Part shown: positions 18,953 to 27,040 of the stretch, piece by piece
Numbering within the stretch: position 1 is the first letter of the stretch
How the letters are laid out: every line of letters begins with the position of its first letter
DNA from: an uncultured bacterium
GTDB lineage: Bacteria; Patescibacteriota; Saccharimonadia; Saccharimonadales; Saccharimonadaceae
Direction of reading: 5' to 3'
DNA length: 64,000 bases
Assembly: GCA_938030735.1 (NCBI GenBank)
Contig: CALHIM010000010.1
Coordinates: 1 to 64,000 of the forward strand
Made by a program: the position numbers and the translations under genes
Notes under the pieces: generated by a model
What the model saw: the letters and a program-made list of their open reading frames with translations, nothing else
Told to the model about the DNA's origin: nothing
The model's database searches: none

Positions 18953-18994
18953 ATTGAAACTATTATATCAGATTTAGCTTTCGAAATCAAAAAG

Positions 18995-19016
18995 AAAAAC
19001 CCGCCGAACGGGCGAG
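18995..19016 (-). terminator. Terminator of rplA
   Basis: Stem CGCCCG-TTCG-GCGGG followed by TTTTT on the minus strand, just after the rplA stop. Confidence 0.8.
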
Positions 19017-19035
19017 CTTTTCGAAAGGCTTAAAA

Positions 19036-20073
19036 TTAAGCAATTGGGCTTTCAGTTTTAATGCTTGGGCCTTGTGAAGTTGCGATTGAAACGCTTTTTA
19101 CGTAAGCACCTTTAATTGAAGATGGCTTTTGTGAAGCAAGACTGTCGAAGAATGCTTTTGCGTTTTCTTCAAGCTTTTCTGCTCCGAATGAAACTTTACC
19201 AATTGAAAGGTGAACGATTGCTTGTTTATCTACGCGGTATTCAACTTTACCAGCTTTAGCTTCAGAAACGGCTTTAGCAACATCAGCGGCAACAGTTCCA
19301 GCTTTTGGATTTGGCATCAATCCGCGTGGGCCAAGAAGTCGTGCGTATTTACCAAGTTTTGGCATATATGCTGGAGTTGCGATAAGAACATCGAAATTCA
19401 ATTCTTCTTTATCAAGTTGTTTTAGGAATTCTTCATCACCAACAATATTTGCGCCAGCATCTTTTGCAGTTTTGTGCTCATTTTCTGGAGCAAAAACAGC
19501 AACTTTCACATCTTTACCTGTTCCGTTTGGTAGAATAACTGTTGAACGAATATTTTGGTCAGCTTGTCGTGGGTCGACACCAAGTCGAGCATGAATTTCA
19601 ACCGAAGCGTCAAATTTAGCTGGGTTAGTTTCTGTTGCAAGTTTAAGAGCTTCGTTTAGGTTGTAAACAGTATCTTTTTCAACTTTTTTAGCAGCTTCTT
19701 GGTATTTTTTACCTCGTCGTTCAATTCGTGGTCGTGTAATTGGTTTTGGACCTTTTTTAACAACTGCTTCAGAACCATCAAGTGGAGTTGTATCGCCAGC
19801 AGCTTTTCGAGCTTCTTTTGCTTCTTTTTCAGCAACTTCCTCGGCGTGTTTTTTGCTGCGTTTTCCGCTTTTTGCGAATTTTTCTTCAGCAATTTCTTCG
19901 ACAACTTCTTCTAATACTTCTTCAGCTTCAACCGCCTCAACAATTTCTTCTGCGATTTCAGCAGCTTCAGCGCCTTTGATTGCTTCGTTGATTTGAGCGA
20001 TTGTCATTTTTTCAGAAACTTCAAGCCCAAGAGCTTTAGCTTCTTCTATAAGATCGGCTTTTTTCTTTGCCAT
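19036..20073 (-). CDS. rplA: Ribosomal protein L1 with N-terminal extension
   Basis: The last 230 residues are standard L1 (TETNPAKFDASVEIHARLGVDPRQADQ; GPRGLMPNPKAGTV). The first 115 residues are extra: a HeH/SAP-like helical unit (KADLIEEAKALGLEVSEKMTIAQINEAIKG), a very acidic Glu/Ala stretch, then a basic segment rich in Lys. The start at 20073 is chosen for its AAAGGA site 7 nt upstream; the longer frame from 20118 reads through the leader hairpin. rplA is separated from rplK by 16 kb, unlike the usual rplK-rplA pair, and has its own promoter. Confidence 0.95.
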   Translation of the reverse strand: MAKKKADLIEEAKALGLEVSEKMTIAQINEAIKGAEAAEIAEEIVEAVEAEEVLEEVVEEIAEEKFAKSGKRSKKHAEEVAEKEAKEARKAAGDTTPLDGSEAVVKKGPKPITRPRIERRGKKYQEAAKKVEKDTVYNLNEALKLATETNPAKFDASVEIHARLGVDPRQADQNIRSTVILPNGTGKDVKVAVFAPENEHKTAKDAGANIVGDEEFLKQLDKEELNFDVLIATPAYMPKLGKYARLLGPRGLMPNPKAGTVAADVAKAVSEAKAGKVEYRVDKQAIVHLSIGKVSFGAEKLEENAKAFFDSLASQKPSSIKGAYVKSVSIATSQGPSIKTESPIA

Positions 20074-20087
20074 TTTCTTATCCTTTC

Positions 20088-20117
20088 TGTGGTAATAACG
20101 GCTTGCGCCTCCCAACA
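20088..20117 (-). promoter_or_regulatory. Probable L1 autoregulatory leader hairpin
   Basis: The leader folds as TGTTGG / CCACA closing over GGC-GCAA-GCC with an internal GGGAG side and a TTATTA side. A stem with this GGGAGG...ACCACA layout resembles the L1-binding mRNA site known before rplA or rplK-rplA in other bacteria. Its place between promoter and Shine-Dalgarno site fits translational feedback by L1. The family match is from memory. Confidence 0.5.
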
Positions 20118-20135
20118 TTGATTATTAACCTTTTA

Positions 20136-20164
20136 ATTATAACAATTTTTTGAGAAAAAGTCAA
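20136..20164 (-). promoter_or_regulatory. Promoter of rplA
   Basis: TTGACT (20159-20164), 17 bp, TATAAT (20136-20141) on the minus strand. It gives a leader of about 55 nt that includes the hairpin. Confidence 0.85.
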
Positions 20165-20166
20165 AA

Positions 20167-22173
20167 CTAAATTTTATTGCTAGAAAGAGTTTTGTTTTCG
20201 CTAGAACGCATTTTGACGTAATATGCCAATAAGCTTATGACACCAAAAATTAAACCAAAAATAATCAAACTAAAGATGGAACTTTCGAAAATTGGTTGAG
20301 ATAATCCGCCTAATATTGCTTGCCTGAAAGCGGTTAGTGAATAATAAAGCGGCATAAATGGCGCCATGTTTTGGAAAATTTGAGGTGTTGTTGCAATTGG
20401 AAACATTCCTCCGCTACTTGCAAGCTGTAAAATCATGAAAACGATCGAGGCAAATTGACCAACTCTGCCGAAAGTAAACATTAATGCATGAACAATCAAA
20501 AGGAATGAAAATGCCGAAACATAAGAATTCAAAACAAAAGAATTTATATCCGCAGGCGAAATGTTGAATATCCCACTAAAAATAATTGTGAGAACTAAAG
20601 TTTCAGCTCCAGCAAAGCCAGCCATAATCCCTGCCCTTGAAAGCCACCATCCAAACGCTGAACGGTTCTTTTTTGGTTTATTTTGGATTGGAAACGCAAT
20701 ATTAAACGAAATCGCCCCAACGAACAAACCTAATGCGATGAAATATGGAGCCATTGCTTTTCCGTATGTTGCATCTCCAGAATTATTTGAAATTTCACTT
20801 TTAACAGGTGTTGCGATATTTTTAGCAGACTCATCTGAGAAATTGATTTTCGAAAGTTTTTCTGCACCAGATGAAAGTTGCGAAGTTAATAGATTTGAAC
20901 CATCTTGTAGTTTTGCGGCGCCGGAATTTAGTGTGCTTATTCCTAAATTTAAAGTATTGATTCCGCCCAAAAGTTGAGCTGTGCTTTCAGGGATTTTTTG
21001 TTCATTAGCGTTGAATTCGTTCATTTTTGTCGAGAAGGCCGCAGCTCCAGTTGAAAGCTGTCTTTCGCCCGCTAGAATCAAATTATGCGAATTTTGTATT
21101 TTGCGTGAATTTTGCGCTAAGCTTTGTGCGGCTGGAACAATTTTTTGCGAAAATTGCGCTTGTAAGTTTTGCGATTTTTTAGCATTTTTTTGGGCATTAG
21201 CGGTAATACTTTTTGCCGAAACCGCCAACTCGTCGGCAAGATTTTTAATATTCTGATCGTTAGTTCGTTCAGCCAAAATGTGCATTTTCGCCACTTTTTG
21301 ATTTAATTCCAATAAGTGTTCACTTTGATTTTTTGCGTCAGAATTGTCGCTTATTGCAGAGTTTAGTGTGCTTAAACCATTCGAAAATTCTTCACTTTTG
21401 GCTGAAAAATCTTGCAATCCTTTCTGTAAGTTTTCGCTATTTTGGCTTAAAAGATTGGTTTTATTTGAAATTTCAGTTGCACTAAAAGCAAGTTTATTGC
21501 TCGCTTCGGCTATTTTCTGGTTTGCTGAATTTAATTTTTCTGCGCCATTTTTTAGTTTTACAACTCCAGAATTTGCCGAATTTAAACCATTCTCTAAACC
21601 ACCAATCCCGTTTGAGATTTGTTCTGAACCGTTCGCTGCTTTCGAAAAACCGTTTTGAACATTTGAAAGTTGAGAAAGTAAAATCTTACTGTAGTTTTTA
21701 CTAATTTGCGCTCGAACCTGTTCGCTCAGTTTTTGTGCGGCGTTGGTTGAAATCACTTCGCCAGATTTACTTTTCGAAATATTTGTCTTAAATGAAATAT
21801 TCACTTTTTGTGGATTTTCTCCCAAAAAACTAACTGAATTTTTCGAAAAATCTTTTGGAATATATACAATCATGAAAGTGTCGCCATCGGTCAAATCTTT
21901 CTCGGCTGTTTTTAAATCCGTAAACTGCCAGTTTAAAGTTCTTGATTGCTTAAGGTTGTTACTAATTTTGTTGCCAAGTTCAATATTTTGACCATTAAAA
22001 ATGACAGGTTCATCTTCGTTTACTACTGATATCTTTAGATTTTCGATTTTTGAATAAGGATCCCAGATCGATGCCAAAAAAGTTCCAGCATAGATAACAG
22101 GAATAAAACTTACTATAAATAAAGTGGCTAGAAGCACACGATTTTGCTTTATTTTTCTAAAATATTTTTTCAT
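20167..22173 (-). CDS. YhgE/Pip-type membrane protein (ABC-2-like exporter)
   Basis: 668 aa. One N-terminal membrane helix with ALLFVSFIPVIYAG-like sequence (LFIVSFIPVIYAGTFLASIWDPYSKIENLKISVVNED is the YhgE signature region), a long extracytoplasmic part with coiled-coil-like Ser/Asn/Leu repeats (about 190-470), then five or six membrane helices as in ABC-2 permeases. The start at 22173 follows AGGAGG by 5 nt; 11 extra codons upstream are discarded. YhgE/Pip relatives include phage receptors and ESX-type secretion partners. It is divergent from a MarR regulator with a shared operator, which suggests inducible export or stress response. Confidence 0.85.
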   Translation of the reverse strand: MKKYFRKIKQNRVLLATLFIVSFIPVIYAGTFLASIWDPYSKIENLKISVVNEDEPVIFNGQNIELGNKISNNLKQSRTLNWQFTDLKTAEKDLTDGDTFMIVYIPKDFSKNSVSFLGENPQKVNISFKTNISKSKSGEVISTNAAQKLSEQVRAQISKNYSKILLSQLSNVQNGFSKAANGSEQISNGIGGLENGLNSANSGVVKLKNGAEKLNSANQKIAEASNKLAFSATEISNKTNLLSQNSENLQKGLQDFSAKSEEFSNGLSTLNSAISDNSDAKNQSEHLLELNQKVAKMHILAERTNDQNIKNLADELAVSAKSITANAQKNAKKSQNLQAQFSQKIVPAAQSLAQNSRKIQNSHNLILAGERQLSTGAAAFSTKMNEFNANEQKIPESTAQLLGGINTLNLGISTLNSGAAKLQDGSNLLTSQLSSGAEKLSKINFSDESAKNIATPVKSEISNNSGDATYGKAMAPYFIALGLFVGAISFNIAFPIQNKPKKNRSAFGWWLSRAGIMAGFAGAETLVLTIIFSGIFNISPADINSFVLNSYVSAFSFLLIVHALMFTFGRVGQFASIVFMILQLASSGGMFPIATTPQIFQNMAPFMPLYYSLTAFRQAILGGLSQPIFESSIFSLIIFGLIFGVISLLAYYVKMRSSENKTLSSNKI

Positions 22174-22216
22174 CTTCCTCCTAATAAAAATAGTTGTATT
22201 TATCAACGACTACTCT

Positions 22217-22261
22217 ATTGTATAAAATATTGTTGTAAAAGTCAACAATATTTGGTATACT
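22217..22261. promoter_or_regulatory. Divergent promoters with MarR operator
   Basis: A perfect inverted repeat with 11-bp arms and a 7-bp centre (22225-22253, AAATATTGTTG / CAACAATATTT) covers both -35 boxes. Minus promoter for the exporter: TTGACT (22240-22245), 17 bp, TACAAT (22217-22222). Plus promoter for marR: TTGTAA (22233-22238), 17 bp, TATACT (22256-22261). A bound MarR dimer would block both. A weaker GTTG-N7-CAAC repeat lies nearby at about 22192-22206. Confidence 0.85.
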
Positions 22262-22267
22262 TATTTT

Positions 22268-22693
22268 ATGGAAGAAAAGATTCTTGATTTGTTGCAAAAA
22301 ATTAATACAATTTATCGCTCGGCGCAAAAATATGCAACACGCGAGCTTTCGAAAAACGATATTTCAGCTATCGAGGCTGCAATTTTAACTAAGATTTGTA
22401 ATTCTTCTGCCCCACAGGATGAAATCTCTAAAGAAATTGGTGTTGATAAGGCTTACATTTCGCGAGTTTTAGTTAAAATGGAAGAGAAAAATTTAATTTT
22501 AAAGAAAAATTCACAGAAAGATAAGCGGATTCGTGAAATTGAAATTACAAAACTGGGTAAAGAAAAACTGAACATTCGGCAGCAAATTCTAGTTAAATGG
22601 TGTGAAGAAACCTTTGGTGATGTTTCTTTAAAAGAGTTGAATCTATTAACCGAAGTAATTGAGATTATTTCAAATAAGGCAAACGAAAAGTGA
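22268..22693 (+). CDS. MarR-family transcription regulator
   Basis: 141-aa winged-helix regulator: helix-turn-helix DEISKEIGVDKAYISRVLVKMEEKNLILKK and the wing KDKRIREIEITKLGKE, with helical dimer ends. The ATG lies 6 nt after its -10 box, so the mRNA is leaderless. It should bind the palindrome in the 94-bp gap to the exporter and repress both genes; the ligand is unknown. Confidence 0.9.
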   Translation: MEEKILDLLQKINTIYRSAQKYATRELSKNDISAIEAAILTKICNSSAPQDEISKEIGVDKAYISRVLVKMEEKNLILKKNSQKDKRIREIEITKLGKEKLNIRQQILVKWCEETFGDVSLKELNLLTEVIEIISNKANEK

Positions 22694-22730
22694 CCTTAAA
22701 ATACAATAGGATTTTTTAAAAAAACTATAA

Positions 22731-22759
22731 TTGACTTTTTTGGTTGAATTTGGTAAAAT
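22731..22759 (+). promoter_or_regulatory. Promoter of tRNA-Glu
   Basis: TTGACT (22731-22736), 17 bp, TAAAAT (22754-22759), ending 9 bases before the tRNA. Confidence 0.8.
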
Positions 22760-22768
22760 TATAACATT

Positions 22769-22843
22769 GGCCTCATCGTCTAACGGTTAGGACATCAGGT
22801 TCTCATCCTGGCAATCGGGGTTCGATTCCCCGTGAGGTCACCA
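22769..22843 (+). tRNA. tRNA-Glu (anticodon CTC)
   Basis: Full cloverleaf: acceptor GGCCTCA / TGAGGTC (one G-U), D arm TCGTCTAACGGTTAGGA, anticodon stem TCAGG / CCTGG with loop TTCTCAT giving CTC, T arm CGGGGTTCGATTCCCCG, and an encoded CCA. Confidence 0.95.
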
Positions 22844-22855
22844 ATTTGATAATTG

Positions 22856-22927
22856 AGACTGTTTTGTGAAAACGAAGCAGTCTTTTTATATCCCTGCAGT
22901 AGATACGATTCTGCAGGGATATTTTTA
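22856..22927 (+). terminator. Two tandem terminators after tRNA-Glu
   Basis: The first hairpin, AGACTG...CAGTCT with TTTTT (22856-22887), is followed directly by a perfect 12-bp repeat ATATCCCTGCAG / CTGCAGGGATAT with TTTT (22888-22927). Confidence 0.8.
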
Positions 22928-22987
22928 TTGCTTCGATTGAGGTAAATTATCTACGATTTAAAAAGATAGGAAGGGATAATAATAGAT

Positions 22988-23095
22988 GTGTATAAAGTAG
23001 AAAATGGAATTTTTAAAAGCAAGAATATAAAGAATGATATAGATTTTATCGACGGTAAATGTTATTATAAAGGTAAAGAAGTAGAGATAAAATAA
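22988..23095 (+). CDS. Possible small protein upstream of mazG-like gene (35 aa, GTG start)
   Basis: An open frame from GTG to TAA encodes YKVENGIFKSKNIKND... ending CYYKGKEVEIK, with normal-looking codon use. An AGGAAGGG site lies about 13 nt upstream, longer than ideal. The stop overlaps the Shine-Dalgarno site of the next gene, as in an operon. Family not recognised; it could also be leader sequence. Confidence 0.4.
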   Translation: MYKVENGIFKSKNIKNDIDFIDGKCYYKGKEVEIK

Positions 23096-23104
23096 GGAGC
23101 GATA

Positions 23105-23458
23105 ATGAATTTTAATAACTACCAAAACCAAGCAATCCAAACAGATGTTGCACATAGTGCCACTACCAAATCTGCTCGCTACAATGGCTATATGGAAAAA
23201 GCCTTAGGCTTAGCTGGTGAAACAGGTGAAGTTTTAGAAATAATTAAGAAAATGATTCGAGACAAAGGCGGAATTTTCGAAACTACACAAGAAGACCGTG
23301 AGAAACTTAAAAAAGAGCTTGGTGATGTTTTATGGTATCTTTCTGCCTTAGCCTTTTATAATGATATCAGGCTTGAAGATATCGCAAAAACTAATCTTGA
23401 AAAATTAACTAGCCGACAACGGCGAGATAAGATTCACGGTAGTGGTGACGATAGGTAA
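23105..23458 (+). CDS. MazG-like nucleotide pyrophosphohydrolase
   Basis: 117 aa, all-alpha NTP-PPase superfamily. The metal-binding signature is ALGLAGETGEVLEIIKK...KLKKELGDVLWYLSALA (ExxE...ExxD pattern, about 38-85). Such proteins hydrolyse (d)NTPs to NMP and PPi, either cleaning damaged nucleotides or acting in phage defence. Strong AAGGAG site 6 nt before ATG, with its own terminator. It sits at the edge of an accessory patch. Confidence 0.88.
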   Translation: MNFNNYQNQAIQTDVAHSATTKSARYNGYMEKALGLAGETGEVLEIIKKMIRDKGGIFETTQEDREKLKKELGDVLWYLSALAFYNDIRLEDIAKTNLEKLTSRQRRDKIHGSGDDR

Positions 23459-23486
23459 CGAATATATAAACTAACGAGAATATTTG

Positions 23487-23512
23487 AAATAACACTTTCT
23501 AGTGTTATTTTT
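23487..23512 (+). terminator. Terminator of the MazG-like gene
   Basis: Perfect stem AAATAACACT / AGTGTTATTT, loop TTCT, then TTCTT. Confidence 0.8.
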
Positions 23513-23591
23513 CTTAGAACTCTATCGAGTCGGAGTGTATAGTTATGATCGATAATAGTTAAGTATATATGCAAACATCTTTTAGCCAACA

Positions 23592-23620
23592 GAAAAAGCC
23601 CACCACTTTCGTGATGGGCT
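23592..23620 (-). terminator. Terminator of the AlbA_2 gene
   Basis: Minus-strand stem AGCCCATCAC / GTGGTGGGCT followed by TTTTT, 34 bases past the stop codon. Confidence 0.8.
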
Positions 23621-23653
23621 GTATATCTAGCTATATTATAGTGTAATAAATTA

Positions 23654-24820
23654 TTATTTGAGCTTATTTAAATTATATGTGTTTGCTACGTTAGTAATCT
23701 CATTCTCATAACCTGAATTTATCATTTCCTCATCTTCCATAAATGGCATTCTTTCATCAATAAACAAATATTCATATAATTTAGAAGGCCTAAATGACGT
23801 TGTAAGTGGAAATTTTAAACAGTCTTCATGTGTAGTATTCTTAACAATAAAATAAAAATTCCTATCAACCAGACTCATCCCTTCGCAAGCATATCTAATA
23901 TTTACAACCACTAATCTTATACGTAAAAATTCATCATAAGAAATATTCCCTTTACCACCATTATATAGGGTATCATTTTCAAATCTAACCAGTATTCCTG
24001 TTTTAATATGATATCCACTATCAATAACATACTCTTCACTACTCGGGTATATTGGTGAAGATGAGTTAAAGTATACTCTGTCTGAATTTTCTATCGGTAT
24101 TTCTTCAAACTTATTGTCAAGTAATGTCACCCTCATATCATAATAATAGTCTTTTATGAACTTAGTAGGATCAGGGTTAACCACTGATTTTATTTCTATT
24201 CTTGAGTGCTCATATTTATCTTTTCCATAGAATAATTCAACATCTGGCTTTATTTCAAACCTTGGAAGTCTACCCGCTGATAAATACATAGCACGTACAA
24301 GATTTTCCTCTAATTTCTCAGATTTTGTACCTCTTCTTACAAAATATTCTGCAGGTATATCTATTGGATTTTCTTTTTCTCCTTTTAAACCTTTCGGATA
24401 GTTGTTTCTAACCCTATGCGGAGCTATTTTGCTTTGTGGAATATAGATAACTATTGGCTTATTTTCGCTATCAGCTTCTATTGGTTTAACCAAAAAACCG
24501 TGGAGACGGGGCTCTAGTAAATCGGTTAGATTATTATCTGCCCATGATTCAATATTTTCGCAGGCATTCTCAAGCTTGAGCCCTCCTCCATCTTCTTGTT
24601 TATCTACACCAACAATTAAAATTCCCCCATCAGTATTTGCAAAAGCGCATATTTCTTTTGCAATTATTAATCGAAATCTAGCGGATCCTTTCTTATCTAG
24701 CAAATTATCGTGTACCCCTTTAAATTCAAGGTAGCTCGTCTCACCATCTTCGATATCTGACATATACTTTTTAATGTCTTCAATTTTTTCTATTTTATTA
24801 AAAATATCTTTTATATCCAT
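23654..24820 (-). CDS. AlbA_2/Schlafen-like ATP-binding protein
   Basis: 388 aa. The N-terminal 150 residues match the AlbA_2 (Schlafen AAA_4) domain: SYLEFKGVHD...IAKEICAFANTDGGILIVGVDKQ, the pattern seen in Schlafen-like nucleases and DNA-binding regulators, then IYIPQSKIAPHRV and YFVRRGTKSEKL. The C-terminal 230 residues are not recognised. Start chosen 6 nt after TATAAT (leaderless). The gene contains none of the TTCGAA words common elsewhere, uses more AGA/ATA-type codons and sits next to unrecognised DNA, so recent acquisition is likely. A defence or regulatory role is possible but unproven. Confidence 0.82.
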   Translation of the reverse strand: MDIKDIFNKIEKIEDIKKYMSDIEDGETSYLEFKGVHDNLLDKKGSARFRLIIAKEICAFANTDGGILIVGVDKQEDGGGLKLENACENIESWADNNLTDLLEPRLHGFLVKPIEADSENKPIVIYIPQSKIAPHRVRNNYPKGLKGEKENPIDIPAEYFVRRGTKSEKLEENLVRAMYLSAGRLPRFEIKPDVELFYGKDKYEHSRIEIKSVVNPDPTKFIKDYYYDMRVTLLDNKFEEIPIENSDRVYFNSSSPIYPSSEEYVIDSGYHIKTGILVRFENDTLYNGGKGNISYDEFLRIRLVVVNIRYACEGMSLVDRNFYFIVKNTTHEDCLKFPLTTSFRPSKLYEYLFIDERMPFMEDEEMINSGYENEITNVANTYNLNKLK

Positions 24821-24884
24821 ATTACCATTATACACTTTCTTAGTTTAAAACAAAAAACTATTCAATTTCTTGAATCTCCCGACT

Positions 24885-24913
24885 AAAAATAACACCTATT
24901 ATAAGGTATTATT
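24885..24913 (-). terminator. Terminator of the small ORF at 24927
   Basis: Minus-strand stem AATAATACCT / AGGTGTTATT (one mismatch) followed by TTTTT, 14 bases beyond that ORF. Confidence 0.55.
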
Positions 24914-24926
24914 TTCTGTTATTTTT

Positions 24927-25136
24927 CTAAGCCAACTCTCCTGCCGCAATCACCGAAACAGTAACATCAAGCTCTTGACTAATTCTAGCTAAAGACACCA
25001 TCGTAAATTCAACATAAGTCGTAGTCACTACCGTGCTAAACACGGTTAGCGGGTTTATGTCAGCGTTCAAGATTTGAACCGCCATAGTGGGTGGATTTTT
25101 TAAATGCTTTAGGAAATTCGATTCTCGTTTTCTCAT
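24927..25136 (-). CDS. Unrecognised small ORF, possible gene remnant
   Basis: Codes for up to 69 aa; a second Met at 25085 would give 51 aa (MAVQILNADINPLTVFS...ISQELDVTVSVIAAGELA). An AAAGGA site touches the first ATG with no spacer, so neither start is convincing. A terminator follows, which supports transcription. Base use is more GC rich than the surroundings and includes a hairpin (ACCGTG-CTAAA-CACGGT) at about 25030. It may be the end of a decayed gene. Confidence 0.3.
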   Translation of the reverse strand: MRKRESNFLKHLKNPPTMAVQILNADINPLTVFSTVVTTTYVEFTMVSLARISQELDVTVSVIAAGELA

Positions 25137-25427
25137 TCCTTTGGAAGAAGAAGTTATTATTCCAATATGTCCGATCGAACCGCTACGAGAAATAGTGGAG
25201 CAAAATCTTTATTTAGACCTTATAAAACCAACTTAGTTATTATTTCTTAGCTCCTTAGCTTAAAGATGGGTTTCAATCCTACAAAAGCATTAATGATCAA
25301 TCCATTAATTTCAAATAATTCTTTATGAAGATTTTTGAAAATCAGAAATCTTATATAGAATAAAAAGCTTAACTAACAGATTGAAAAAATATTTATCAAT
25401 AATCTTAGTTTAAAGATTCATATATTT
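25137..25427. other. Gap without a confident gene
   Basis: An open plus-strand frame (25078-25236, no start codon) reads sensibly near its end (LEEEVIIPICPIEPLREIV), which may be part of a decayed gene. Nothing else was seen. Confidence 0.3.
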
Positions 25428-26405
25428 TTAACTCAGAATTTTCCAACAGCAACTGATTAATTCCTGCAAAGTTTCATCATAATTCTCATAAATTCGAAAA
25501 CCTGCAGCATAAGCGTGACCACCCCCACCAAAATAGCCAGCGATATCGGCCGCAATTGGTGAATTTGTCCGAACTTTCCCTGTCAATTTACCGTCTGGGT
25601 AGGTTTTTATAGCCACGCAAGCCTCTACATCTTCAACCATTCGCATTTCATCAATCACCAAAACACTTGGGTTATACTTATCAGAGTATTCTTTAATCTC
25701 GCTCCATGGAATATGCACAACTGCCAATTTTCCATCTAAAAAATATTCAATTCGCTGGATTAGTTCTCCCTTATATTTTAAAATTTCAGGCGCTTTTTTC
25801 GAAAGTTCACGGCGATCCTCTTCAAGCTTGGCTGAATTTGCGCCAAGTTTTGTTAATTCGCCCGCAACTTCAAAAGTTCTGGCTGAAGTATTGCTCGTTG
25901 AAAGCCCAAGCGTGTCGCTAAAAATCGCCCCAAGTAAATTTTGTGCAGCGTTTTCATTAATTTTCCACCGATTTGCTTTTGCAATTTCGAAAATTAATTC
26001 ACCTGCTGAGCTAGCCTCTTCTAAAATTAATTCGTGTTTAAAAAACAAATCTGGTGTTGCATCGGTATGGTGGTCAATAACTAAAACTGGCGTTTTTTCA
26101 AGCAAGTTTTTATAAAGCGGGTCCTCGATTATTTTTGATAGTAGAATACTGCTGGTTGTATCGACAATGATAAAAAGGTCAAATTTTTCATAAATTGAAC
26201 TTTCCACTCTATCCCAGCCCTTAAAATATCGCAAATATTTAGGGATATCAACTGGACAAAAAAGTTTAACTTCTTTACCCAACTCGCCTAAAATTTCTTC
26301 CAATCCTAAAGCTGACCCCAAACTATCGCCATCAGGGTTTTCAGCCTGAATAACGCAAATTTTTTCTGCATTATCAACTAATTTTTTGGCATTTTCGAAA
26401 ATCAT
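25428..26405 (-). CDS. DHH/DHHA1 phosphoesterase, NrnA-like
   Basis: 325 aa. DHH domain motifs: ENPDGDSLGSALGLEE, IIVDTTSS, and VIDHHTDATP (the DHH triad), then DTLGLSTSNTS; the DHHA1 substrate site is GGGGHAYAAGFRI. The family degrades nanoRNAs, c-di-AMP-derived pApA or pAp. Its start overlaps the recR stop (TAATG), forming a ybaB-recR-nrnA operon. Confidence 0.92.
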   Translation of the reverse strand: MIFENAKKLVDNAEKICVIQAENPDGDSLGSALGLEEILGELGKEVKLFCPVDIPKYLRYFKGWDRVESSIYEKFDLFIIVDTTSSILLSKIIEDPLYKNLLEKTPVLVIDHHTDATPDLFFKHELILEEASSAGELIFEIAKANRWKINENAAQNLLGAIFSDTLGLSTSNTSARTFEVAGELTKLGANSAKLEEDRRELSKKAPEILKYKGELIQRIEYFLDGKLAVVHIPWSEIKEYSDKYNPSVLVIDEMRMVEDVEACVAIKTYPDGKLTGKVRTNSPIAADIAGYFGGGGHAYAAGFRIYENYDETLQELISCCWKILS

Positions 26406-27022
26406 TAAATTGCCTTTCGTCCTTCTAAGGCATGGCTCAAAGTGATCTGGTCGGCATACTCCAAGTCAACACCTACTGGTAGACCGCGTGCAAGTCGTGA
26501 AATTACTAAGTTTTCGAAGCCTTTTTCACGTAAATAATTCTGAATATAAAGTGCCGTGCTTTCACCTTCAACGCTAGCGTTTGTTGCGATAATTATCTCT
26601 TGAACTTCATCTTTCGAAATTCTTTCAGCAAGCTCGCGAATGTGTAATTGATCAGGTGTGATTCCGTTAATTGGCGAAATAACCCCGCCTAAAACATGGT
26701 AGGTTCCGTTAAAATGCTTTGTTTTTTCAAGGGCAATAATATCTAGTGGTTCCTCAACGACCGCAATTAGTTTTTTATTGCGAGTTTCATCAGTATAAAG
26801 TGGTGAAATTTCTTCATCTTTTGAAATCAATGCAAAAGTTATAGGGCAGCTTTTAACATTTTTATGTAAATTTAAAAGACTATCGGCAATTTTTTCACTT
26901 ATAGTAGCATTATTTTTTAGTAAATAGTAAGCATAGCGTTCGGCTGTTCGCGAGCCGACGCCAGGGAGCTTGCCGAGATTTTCGATAGTTTCAGTTAATG
27001 CTTGAGGTAGAATTTGTGACAT
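26405..27022 (-). CDS. recR: Recombination mediator RecR, zinc finger lost
   Basis: 205 aa. The N-terminal helix-hairpin-helix KLPGVGSRTAERYAYYLL and the Toprim domain (LIAVVEEPLDIIALE, YHVLGGVISPINGITPDQL) are intact. The middle region should hold a four-Cys zinc finger (CxxC...CxxC) but reads SCPITFALISKD...SPLYTD, with one Cys left, so it cannot bind zinc in the usual way. RecR loads RecA with RecO or RecF; neither is in this window. Confidence 0.94.
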   Translation of the reverse strand: MSQILPQALTETIENLGKLPGVGSRTAERYAYYLLKNNATISEKIADSLLNLHKNVKSCPITFALISKDEEISPLYTDETRNKKLIAVVEEPLDIIALEKTKHFNGTYHVLGGVISPINGITPDQLHIRELAERISKDEVQEIIIATNASVEGESTALYIQNYLREKGFENLVISRLARGLPVGVDLEYADQITLSHALEGRKAI

Positions 27023-27040
27023 TTTTCTCTTTCGAAAAGA

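Noticed and set aside
22958..23155. Minus-strand 65-codon hydrophobic ORF
   Set aside because: It overlaps the MazG-like gene and its leader antisense, with no ribosome site.
25078..25236. Plus-strand open frame ending LEEEVIIPICPIEPLREIV...
   Set aside because: It has no start codon or ribosome site; noted only as a possible gene remnant.
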